Source: UBA7396 sp036172015 (GTDB lineage: Bacteria; Patescibacteriota; Gracilibacteria; BD1-5; UBA6164). Taken from it: 9,884 nucleotides of DNA. The first letter of the stretch is position 1; the number at the start of each line of letters is the position of its first letter. The notes under the pieces are model-generated. The model saw only the letters and a program-made list of their open reading frames with translations, searched no databases and had not been told where the DNA came from. The position numbers and the translations under genes were made by a program. Positions 1-7,037 of the stretch are shown piece after piece. The stretch is from contig JAVHSE010000060.1 in assembly GCA_036172015.1 (NCBI GenBank), forward strand, positions 1-9,884, written 5' to 3'.

Positions 1-1
1 T

Positions 2-253
2 AATATTAAACTCACTGATTCGCATAATGGATATAGAATGCTCAAAATAGAAGCACTCAAAGATATTTCTATTACGATTGATGGAATGTGACATGCTTCT
101 GAAATAGTCGATATTATTTCTACGAAACATTTGAGATTTAAAGAAATTCCAGTTGATATTCTCTATACAGATTATTCGAAATCTAAATGACAAAGTTCTT
201 GAAATGCTATCAATATAGCTCTCAAAACGATTTGGTATAAGTTTTTTCGATAA
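2..253 (+). CDS. Family 2 glycosyltransferase, C-terminal end (partial)
   Basis: Only the last 83 codons are present; the catalytic N-terminal part lies before the window. The visible part has the pattern typical of the C-terminal end of DPM1/GtrB-like family 2 glycosyltransferases: an Asn-Gly-Tyr-Arg segment (cf. NGLRAF), then GHASEI, then IPVDILYTDYSKSKGQSS and an Asn-Ala-Ile-Asn-Ile segment. These enzymes move a sugar from a nucleotide donor to a lipid carrier or glycan at the inner face of the membrane. The sugar cannot be inferred. Three in-frame TGA codons (89-91, 188-190, 200-202) are read as Gly; the first two fall where relatives have G or a small residue before HASEI and QSS. It ends at TAA 251-253, which is the first triplet of a terminator stem. 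The family call is fairly sure, the substrate unknown. Confidence 0.82.
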
Positions 254-287
254 AATAAAAAAGTTTCAAAGAAACTTTTTTATTTTA
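251..287. terminator. Bidirectional hairpin terminator containing two stop codons
   Basis: A perfect 17-base inverted repeat (251-267 and 271-287) flanks a three-base loop AAA. The A-run on the left and T-run on the right make it work in either direction. It separates the glycosyltransferase (+) from the lytic transglycosylase (-). The left arm starts with the TAA of the first gene, and the right arm contains the TAA of the second (280-282 on the minus strand). Confidence 0.85.
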
Positions 288-1170
288 ATATTTTTACTTC
301 CCACTTTCCATCTGGTAAAAAATCTTTTCTCATCCACATATTGAGTGTTTTGATAGTTTGATAATTTTGATTATTTTCTATAGCCCATTTTTTTACATCA
401 TCTATTTTTCATACAGAAATATTTTTTATTTTAGGTGATTCATATACTCCTCCAATCAGAGTATCTATATAATCTTTTTTCTTTTCATAATCAATAATTA
501 CATATTTTATAGCCAGTATTCTAAATACATAACGAGATGTTTCTTCATTGAGATAGAGATCATAATAATTATCTACATTTTGATCTTTTAAAGCATTTTT
601 TATACCATTTTGTCATCTATTATAAGCAGCAGCTGTCAGAGTCCAATCATGAAAGATAGTATGAAGAGAGCTTAAGTATCTCAAAGCTGCATCAGTTGAT
701 TTTTCAAAATTGTATCTTTCATCTATATTATCATTGACAATAAGTCAGTATTCACGAGCTGTTTCCGGCATAAATTGCCAAATTCCAGCTGCTCATACAT
801 TGGAAATAACATCATTTCTGAGAGCACTTTCTGCTATGGGAAGATATTTAAAATCATCAGGTATATTATTTTCTTTTAATTTTTCTTCTATATATCACAT
901 ATAAATAGGAAATCTTTTTATATACAAAAAAAATTGGTAGAGATTATAAGAAGTATTGAGAAATTCTTTATCAAATCTTTCTTTTATAAAATAATTTTTA
1001 TTTATATCTGGTAATTTTTCTCCAGCGAAAACTAAATTATTTTCAGGATATGAAAAAATTAAATTATTTTTTTCTCCACTAGTTTTTTTATAAAAATTGT
1101 TCAAAACTACTATAAAAAGAGTGATGAAAATCATTATAATTATTATTATTTTTTTTGTTAGGTAAGACAT
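280..1170 (-). CDS. Membrane-anchored lytic transglycosylase (MltD/SLT type)
   Basis: This 296-residue protein cleaves the glycan strands of peptidoglycan outside the cytoplasmic membrane, forming 1,6-anhydromuropeptides (family knowledge). Residues 1-28 are a basic start followed by a run of Ile/Leu/Val/Phe, a signal anchor. The SLT domain covers about residues 95-215. The catalytic glutamate is E114 in IAESALRND, followed by GAAGIWQFMPETA (126-138) and AAYNRG (181-186), all textbook motifs. Five TGA codons are read as Gly, at residues 92, 126, 142, 186 and once near the C terminus; 126 and 186 are near-invariant glycines. No LysM repeats are visible in the roughly 80 residues after the SLT core. 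The start ATG at 1170 gives the full anchor. The gene stands alone, diverges from dnaA, and ends inside the shared terminator. It may serve wall remodelling or attack on a host cell wall; the sequence does not say which. Confidence 0.9.
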
Positions 1171-1347
1171 TTTTTACTAATTATGAGATATATAAAAGTA
1201 TACTTACTATTTCTGTATAAAAATAGTATACAATAAACCTTGTCAACATAAAATATAAGTTTGACTTACATTTTTTTTTGAATAACTTAACATTTAATTA
1301 CGATAAATCAAATTATATTTTTACAAATTAATGACTTTTTCAACTCT
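1171..1347. promoter_or_regulatory. Divergent intergenic region between the transglycosylase gene and dnaA
   Basis: This AT-rich stretch must carry promoters for both genes. On the minus strand a consensus TTGACA lies at 1246-1241, with a weak TATTTT about 15 bases downstream. On the plus strand TTGACT lies at 1261-1266, without a convincing -10 element. An 8-base inverted repeat (1205-1212 with 1221-1228, TACTATTT) and two GTATAC palindromes (1198-1203 and 1226-1231) could be operator sites. I see no clear DnaA box (TTATNCACA), so there is no support for calling this the replication origin. Confidence 0.4.
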
Positions 1348-2781
1348 ATGCAAAAATATAACAGCTTAAAGAATATATTAAATTTGATATTGAAAGATAT
1401 AAAAAAACAAGATTTTCTTGTATATTTTAGAAAAATTTCTTTGCTTCAAATTTCTGATGACACTATTGTTTTTTGAGTCGTATCTTCTTTTATGAAAGAT
1501 AATCTCAGAGCAAAATTTTATGATACTATTAAATCAGCTACTTTGCTTGAGTTTCCATCTCTCAGCAATATAGATTTTATAGTAGATAAAAATATAGAAA
1601 ATCCATCAAACAAAGATGTGATTGATTGTGGAAATTATTTTAAAGAATATTCAAAAAAACAAAAAAAATGAATTTCTTCAGAAATAAATAATGAATTACC
1701 TCAAGATAATAGAGATGAAAATTCAACTCAATGATCAGTGAGTGAAAGATATACATTAGATAATTTTATAGTGGGACCAAGTAATCAATTACCATATTCT
1801 GCTTGTGAAGCTGTGGTGAGAAATCCTGGAAAATCATATAATCCTTTGTATATATATGGAGATGTTTGACTTGGAAAAACACATCTTCTTCAATGAACTG
1901 GAAATGCTATTTTGAAAAAATATAAAAACAAAATAGTCAGATATATGACAGCTGATAAATTTATAACTGAGTATGTTACAGCTGTAAAGAAAAAATGAGT
2001 AGAAAGATTGAGACAAAAATATGCTGAAGTGGATGTTATTATTATTGATGATGTGCAATTTTTACAAAAAAAAGAACAAACACAAAATGAAATGTATAAT
2101 ATATTTAATATTTTATACGATGCTCAAAAACAAATTATTATTTCTGGAGATAAGCCACCAAAAGATTTAACCGAACTTGAACCAAGACTCAGATCAAGAT
2201 TTGAATGGGGAATTATTGTTGACATTTCAAAACCTGATTTTGAAACTCGTTTGGCTATTATACAAGAAAAAGCAAGGAATAAAGAATTTCTTTTGCCACA
2301 AGATGTTGCAGAATTTATAGCAGCAAATGTAACTGATAGTGTGAGAGAATTAGAATGAATTCTCAATCAGCTCATAGCTGAATATGAACTTGATCATTCG
2401 ACTCCATCACTCGAAAAAATTGCAAAAAAACTCAAAAAATTAAGTTTTACCACTGATATGCTTGGGGAAACAAAAATAAGAAAAACGACTACTATAAAAA
2501 GTTATGAAGATATTATTACGGCAGTATCGAGTCATTTTGGTATAGAAAAAGAATGAATTTTATGAGAAAATAGAAGAAAAGAATTCATGATACCAAGACA
2601 GGTAGCTATGTATTTACTCAAAACAAAACTACACTATACTTATGAAAGAATTGGAAATATATTTTCTGGAAGAAACCATGCTTCTGTGCTCTATAGTTGT
2701 AATAAATTAGAATCGATTATAAAAAAAGATAAAACACTTCTGTATGAAATCAATATTCTCAGAGATGGAATCTGAATTTAA
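1348..2781 (+). CDS. dnaA: Chromosomal replication initiator protein DnaA
   Basis: DnaA binds and melts the origin and recruits the helicase. The 477-residue product has all four domains. Domain I is residues 1 to about 88, and domain II is a charged linker to about 135. The AAA+ domain III carries Walker A GDVGLGKT (171-178), Walker B IIIDDVQF with D234 and D235, sensor I IISGD, the arginine-finger segment EPRLRSRFEWG (278-288) and VRELEG (332-337). Domain IV has IPRQVAMYL and the DNA-binding signature GRNHASV (441-447), where most DnaA proteins have GRDHTTV. Ten TGA codons are read as Gly (1474, 1669, 1735, 1867, 1894, 1996, 2356, 2554, 2563, 2773). Those at 1867 (Walker A) and 2356 (LEG) are invariant glycines. 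ATG 1348 is the first ATG after the in-frame TAA at 1288. No Shine-Dalgarno sequence is visible. dnaN does not follow; recX does. Confidence 0.98.
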
Positions 2782-2803
2782 ATCCTGAATTTTCAGGATT
2801 TTT
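2780..2803 (+). terminator. Rho-independent terminator after dnaA
   Basis: A stem AAATCCTGA (2780-2788) pairs with TCAGGATTT (2793-2801) around a small loop and runs into a T-tract. The stem begins inside the dnaA stop codon (2779-2781). It probably ends or attenuates dnaA transcription before recX. Confidence 0.75.
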
Positions 2804-2831
2804 ATATGTATATAATTAACTTCTCATAATC

Positions 2832-3407
2832 ATGAAATACAATTATGATTCACTCAGAAATTATGCTTTACGGTATTATTTCAAATATTTTCCATCAAAA
2901 AATAAGCTCTATTCTAAATTAACTCAGAAATCAGATAGTGAAGAATTACCAAAAAAAGTGTTAGAAAATATTTCTCATCTTATCAAGGAAAAAGAAGTAA
3001 TAGGAGATAAAATTAGACTTTATTTAATAAAAAATAAAAATCTTCGCTATATTCAATGAAAACTCATACTGGCTTGATTTGAAAAATATATGGTACAAGA
3101 AATTTTAGAAAAAGATTTTTTAGAAGAATGAAAAAGTTTATTAAATGAAAAAAGTCTTTTTATTAAAATAGAAAATTACAAAAATGCTGGAAAATCAATT
3201 TCGTATGTGAAACAAAAACTTATAGAAAGACCAGAAGATAGAGAATTGATTGAAAAAATTATTCAAGAAATATTTGAAAATGGGGAATGAGAAAATATAA
3301 TAAAAGAAACAGAAAAACTTAAAAATAAATATGAACCTCAAAAAATTATACAAAAACTCATTGCAAAATGATTTCCTTATAATGAAATAAAAAAATATGT
3401 TGAATAA
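2832..3407 (+). CDS. recX: RecX-like regulatory protein
   Basis: RecX proteins bind RecA filaments and limit recombination. The 191-residue product has the family's size and its all-helical, charged make-up. It starts with SLRNYALRYYFKYFPSKNKLYSKL, in line with the RecX opening in which an Ala-x-x-x-Leu helix is followed by Ser and a Leu-x-x-Lys-Leu helix. It repeats short helical modules in which a loop Ala-Gly-Phe (81-83) or Lys-Gly-Phe (179-181) precedes a helix ending in Ile-x-x-x-Leu/Val, the KGF-type motif of the family. Five TGA codons are read as Gly, including both loop glycines (82 and 180). ATG 2832 is the first ATG after the dnaA terminator. Its 3' end overlaps the next gene by 11 bases, so the two are probably co-translated. 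RecA is not in the window. Overall similarity is to the family pattern, so the call is good but not certain. Confidence 0.8.
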
Positions 3408-3828
3408 TTCACAAATTAGTTTAAATATTTGAAATGAAACGAAACTTCCAAAAAAACTTATTATTTTAAAAGATATTATTATTGATAGAAAATCAAAGTA
3501 TACGAGTACATGATGATATGTTGAAAGTTATGAAGAAGTTGCGAAATTTATGAAATATTTAGATACAGATATATATTTTCAAAAAGCTACACATAATAGT
3601 TATGCCTATCGTATAAAACAAGAAAATGGAAGTATACTAGAATGAAAAAATGATGATGGGGAAACTGGAGCAGGTATGTGTATATTGAGAGAATTACAAA
3701 GAGAAAATGCAGTAAATATAGTTTTGGTAGTTACGAGATATTTTTGAGGTATCAAACTCGAAACTGACAGATATAAAAATGTGATAGAGGTAAGTAAAAT
3801 ATTTCTTCAGCACATAAAAACTCAGTAA
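3397..3828 (+). CDS. Short IMPACT/YigZ (UPF0029) family protein
   Basis: The IMPACT/YigZ family is linked to translation control in eukaryotes; its bacterial role is unclear. The 143-residue product shows the family core in order: DRKSKYTS near residue 30, KATHNSYAYRI (about 63-73), DDGETGAGMCIL (about 87-98) and VLVVTRYFGGIKLE (about 110-123). It is shorter than the usual bacterial form of about 200 residues and lacks the C-terminal DUF1949 domain. After GGIKL the usual Gly-rich segment leading to RAY is replaced by ETDRYKNVIEVSK, so it is diverged there. Five TGA codons are read as Gly (3430, 3511, 3514, 3643, 3745); 3745 gives the invariant Gly of RYFGG. ATG 3397 lies inside the end of recX (11-base overlap), giving a recX-IMPACT transcription unit. 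It ends at TAA 3826-3828 in a terminator stem. Confidence 0.8.
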
Positions 3829-3858
3829 ATAGATTATACTATTCAACTGAGTTTTTTT
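3816..3858. terminator. Bidirectional terminator between the IMPACT gene and the minus-strand block
   Basis: AAAAACTCAGT (3816-3826) pairs perfectly with ACTGAGTTTTT (3846-3856) across a 19-base loop and is followed by more T. The left arm includes the first base of the IMPACT stop codon. The A-run on the left also gives a U-tract for transcripts arriving on the minus strand from the sigma/anti-sigma operon. Confidence 0.75.
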
Positions 3859-4069
3859 ATGATTTCATCTGGTTTTTCAGGACGATAAAAATAATATCAT
3901 TGAATAAAATCACAATGAAGTTTGGCTAATATATCAAGTTCTTTTTTATTTCTACTCATTCGGCTATTGTTTTCATTCACAAACTATGAGCAAGAGCTAT
4001 AATTAAAGTAATGATTTCTTTATTTTCTTTTTCTCGTAAAGCGAGAATAAATGATCTATCTATTTTAAT
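3834..4069 (-). pseudogene. EAL-domain (c-di-GMP phosphodiesterase) C-terminal remnant, frameshifted
   Basis: Read with UGA = Gly, this stretch encodes the last quarter of an EAL domain: IKIDRSFILAL, then LAHSLGMKTIAEGVE, then after a frame change ELDILAKLHCDFIQGYYFYRPEKP, ending at TAA 3834-3836. EAL enzymes hydrolyse the second messenger cyclic di-GMP. The N-terminal three quarters, including the EAL motif itself, are missing, and an in-frame TAA lies just upstream (4073-4075). The frame changes by one base at a run of six A (minus strand, 3942-3947), between AEGVE and ELDIL. No start codon serves the fragment. Its conserved glycines (LGM, EGV, QGY) use TGA, so it evolved in a recoded genome. 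It begins right at the stop codon of the upstream gene, probably a deletion junction. The frameshift alone could be a base-calling error, but the truncation could not. Confidence 0.75.
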
Positions 4070-5054
4070 TTTTTACTCAAATAATACTTCATTTTTCATC
4101 ATATATATAAATTTCTTTTACTAAAGGAATTATGACTTCATTTTGATAATAATTATTTGCATCCTGATTTTTTATTACTCCAAATATAACACAAGGAATA
4201 AAGTATTCTTGATTTTTACCATTCATAAAGTGATATATATTCATATATCAAATTTTTGGATTTTGTAATTCTAAATAGATATCTTTTTTATTTCGACTTT
4301 CTATTGGAGTCAAAAATCCATCTTTTCATCATTTTCATGCTACTTTTAAAATATTGTCTTTGTTTGTTTCGAGTTCTAAAAGTTCTTCTAAAAAATAACT
4401 ACTTTTTTGAATATCTTTTTTAAAAGTAGGGAAATACATATCAAGATTTATATCGAGTGATCAACGAAAAGTAAAATGATAATTTTCTTGTATATATTCA
4501 GTCATCATAGGATTTGGTGTATCTTGGATAGAATTTGATATATTCAATGATTTTGATAATTCTGGTAATGCTGATAATGTTGCTGATTCTGATGGTAAAA
4601 AATCTTCTTTTATAGCACCATCTTTTGCTGTTGAAATACTTTTTCCAGTTGCTTTTTCTCAGACTCTATTGAGAGCTATTTCTTTTGAATCTTGTGTATT
4701 GATTGATTTTATTATTTCTTTAGGAATAATAAGAGGAGCATGAGAAATAGGATTTTTAAAATTTATTTCCCAAATAATAAAACAAAAACAAGCCAATCAA
4801 AGAGCTCAAAAAAAGTATGAAAATGTTTGAAAAAAAGATAATTTTTTGTTATTTGAATAATTATTTACTTTTATTTGTGTTATTTTTGAGTTTAATTCTT
4901 GCTCTAGTTTTTCTTTAAAGTCTTTATTTATAATAATATTTGGTTTCGTTTCTATTATTTTTAAAAGAATAAGTTTCAGTTCATTTTCTCTTTGTTGTAG
5001 TGAACTATCAATCAAATAGAGTTCTTTTAAGATATCGTCTATATTATTTTTCAT
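4065..5054 (-). CDS. Single-pass membrane protein, putative anti-sigma factor
   Basis: I do not recognise the family; the role is inferred from position. The start ATG (5052-5054) lies inside the ECF sigma gene, overlapping it by 16 bases, the usual layout of a sigma factor with its membrane anti-sigma factor. The 329-residue product has a charged, helical N-terminal part (1 to about 72) that would be cytoplasmic. One hydrophobic segment follows (about 74-95, Phe/Gly/Ala/Cys/Ile-rich). A Ser/Ala-rich linker then leads to a C-terminal domain of roughly 190 residues (including YHFTFRGSLDINLDMYF), which would lie outside the membrane. The N-terminal part has no His/Cys zinc motif of the ZAS type. 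Ten TGA codons are read as Gly, including a cluster in AGKGGKDG. It ends at TAA 4065-4067, directly abutting an EAL remnant. The sensed signal is unknown. Confidence 0.6.
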
Positions 5055-5614
5055 ACTATTGATTCACTTAATAATAAAATAATAAGTATTTGTATATAAG
5101 TTATTGGTATATTTGAGAGAGTTCTGGAAACAATTTTTTTACAATTATCAAGGCTTTCTCCAGTAATTTCGCTAATTTCTTTATAACTGAGATTATCCCA
5201 TAATCTCATTATGAGTATTTCTTTTTGTTTTGGTTTCAATGTTTCAAAAAAAATAAGTACTTCTTGGAGTTTATTTTTATTATCGAGATTTTTTGCAAAA
5301 TCATTTTGGTATCAAATTTCAAGTATTTCATCTAAATTGAGTATTTCTTTTTTTGCTTTATAGTTATCAATAACTAAATTGTAAGCAATACGATAGATCC
5401 GAGCTCTAAAATTTGCATTTGGTTCTATTTTGAAACTTTGTATTTTATCCAGTGCTTTCAAAAAAGTTTGACTGGTAATATCTTCACAAAGTTCTCTATC
5501 GTATGTTTTTTTATAAATAAAATTATAAATTTCTCACACATATTTTTCGTAGAGTATGGAAAAATTTTCAAGTTTATTTTCTTGACATAAGAAAACTACT
5601 TCTATATCATTCAT
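5039..5614 (-). CDS. ECF-type RNA polymerase sigma factor
   Basis: Alternative sigma factor of about the family's usual length (191 residues). Region 2 is at about 15-88, with DITSQTFLKAL (45-55) and the promoter-melting/-10 helix RARIYRIAYNLVIDNY (70-85). Region 4 is at about 123-170, with LKPKQKEILIMRLWDNLSYKEISEITG and a helix-turn-helix that would read the -35 element. No sigma region 3 is present between them, which fits the ECF class. The C-terminal tail is hydrophobic (QILIILLLSE). Three TGA codons are read as Gly, one of them four codons before the stop, which is TAG 5039-5041, the only TAG stop in the window. Start ATG 5612-5614 lies 48 bases downstream of corA, so the genes may share a transcript. 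The following gene overlaps by 16 bases and is its likely anti-sigma factor. Confidence 0.9.
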
Positions 5615-5662
5615 AATATAATAACTGATTTAATAGATAAAAGTGACAAAAAGTATGTATTT

Positions 5663-6589
5663 TTATTGAAACCAACCTTTTTTTCTAAAATAGAAAAAGA
5701 GACTTCCGGATAATATAAAAGTAAGTCATAATACCATATAAAAAGCATATGGATTATCTCACAGAGGAATTTTTACATTCATACCATACAATCCTGCAAT
5801 CAAAGTCATACTTCAAATAATAAGAGTAAAAACAGTGAGTGTCCCAATAAGTGAGTTTAACTTAATATTCATAAGAGAATTGTATATTTCACTCAGAGAA
5901 GAGACATTTTTCGTGAGTATATTTATTTGATTTTCTATTTTATCAAGTTTATATAGCAAATCTTCAAAATAAAGATCGAGTTGACCATCATAAAATTTTT
6001 CAATTGTTTTTTGTAATTCTGTAATCAGTTCTTTTTGAGGAATAAATAAATGCTTTAAAAAAACATAGTTTCTTCTTTTAATCATCAGTTCTTCGAGTAA
6101 TTTTTTATTTAAACCATCATTTGAAAAAATTTTTTCTTCCAAATTTGCAATATCTTTATTGGAACTATTTAATAATTTCAGAGTTTTATCAAACATGACA
6201 TCAATAATTTTGTAGAGTATATAATAAGGAGATATTTTATACTTTTCTGGATCATCGAGATCTTTGGTTTCTTTGATATATTCTTCTTTGATTTCTTCTA
6301 TATGATTGGTTTTATGGCTTGGAATAGTGATAATAAAATCTTTTCATAAAATCACACTAAATTCATTAGAAATATATCTTTTTTGTTTTTCATCGTATTT
6401 AGGAAAATGAAAAACCATAAAAATATGATTATCATAGGTATCTATTTTATCTTGAACTCAATATTCTACTATATCATCAAGAATAATCTCATGGAGATCA
6501 TAGAGTTCTCCTATTTCAAGTAATTCAGATTTTTTTGGATTTTCAAAATGTATCCAGCTGACTTTTCATATTTTTAGTAAATTTTTCAT
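5663..6589 (-). CDS. corA: CorA-family magnesium/divalent metal channel
   Basis: CorA proteins form pentameric channels in the cytoplasmic membrane that admit Mg2+ and sometimes Co2+ or Ni2+. The 308-residue length matches the family. The N-terminal cytoplasmic domain (1 to about 240) opens with KVSWIHFENP and includes FMVFHFPKY. A long helix (about 190-245) leads into the first membrane segment (about 248-266), which ends in the pore signature YGMN (268-271). A short acidic loop, a second membrane segment and the typical basic end FRKKGWFQ follow. Six TGA codons are read as Gly. The start ATG 6587-6589 has no purine-rich ribosome site before it. The gene diverges from the small exported protein at 6735 and is followed in the same direction by the sigma factor. 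Ion choice cannot be told from the sequence. Confidence 0.93.
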
Positions 6590-6674
6590 TGAGAGATAAT
6601 TAGTATTATTTTTTTATATTACTCAAATACAATCTTTTTCAAAACGAGTTTTTATAGAATGAAGAAAAAATATA

Positions 6675-6704
6675 TTGACAAATATAAAATAATGATTATA
6701 TATT
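6675..6704 (+). promoter_or_regulatory. Near-consensus sigma-70 type promoter
   Basis: A perfect -35 box TTGACA (6675-6680) is followed by TATATA at 6697-6702 (16-base spacer) or TATATT at 6699-6704 (18-base spacer). Transcription would start near 6710 and give a leader of about 25 bases before the ATG at 6735. It is the best promoter in the window. Confidence 0.65.
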
Positions 6705-6734
6705 TATCTTAATTTATTTTTTAACTCTAAAAAT

Positions 6735-7037
6735 ATGAAATTAGAACATATGGCAACTTCGAGTATTTTAGCTCTCAGTATATCTTTATCTCCAGCAATC
6801 AGTCAAGCAAAAGAACAAGTATCTGAAAATGTATATCAATTAGTATGAAATATATTGATTCCAACGACTCAAACAATATTACAAAAAAAAGAATATCAAA
6901 CATACGATTGTAAAAATTATAATGGAGCTCATATTTTTTTCTCTGATAAAAAACATATAATCCCCACTGATTTCTTTTTTCATGCTTCTGATGAAATGTT
7001 ACAAAAGATTCAAAATGCTCCAACATGTAAAGTTTAA
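6735..7037 (+). CDS. Small exported protein of unknown function
   Basis: This 100-residue protein is not one I recognise. Residues 1 to about 25 look like a signal peptide: basic start MKLEHM, a Leu/Ile/Ser-rich core, and a likely signal peptidase site after SPAISQA. The mature part of about 75 residues has two cysteines (in YDCKNY and in the C-terminal PTCKV), which could form a disulfide outside the cell. It is otherwise polar with several aromatic residues (HIFFSDKKH, TDFFFHASD). A single TGA (6846-6848) is read as Gly; without it the gene would be split. It stands alone behind a strong promoter, and its TAA interlocks with the TAA of the convergent lipid gene. An envelope or secreted role is inferred only from the signal peptide. 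Confidence 0.65.

Noticed and set aside
1171..1347. Replication origin next to dnaA
   Set aside because: The region is AT-rich like its surroundings, but no DnaA box cluster is visible, and AT-richness alone is not evidence here.
1834..2366. Minus-strand open frames opposite dnaA
   Set aside because: They overlap the AAA+ core of DnaA, whose motifs are unambiguous on the plus strand.
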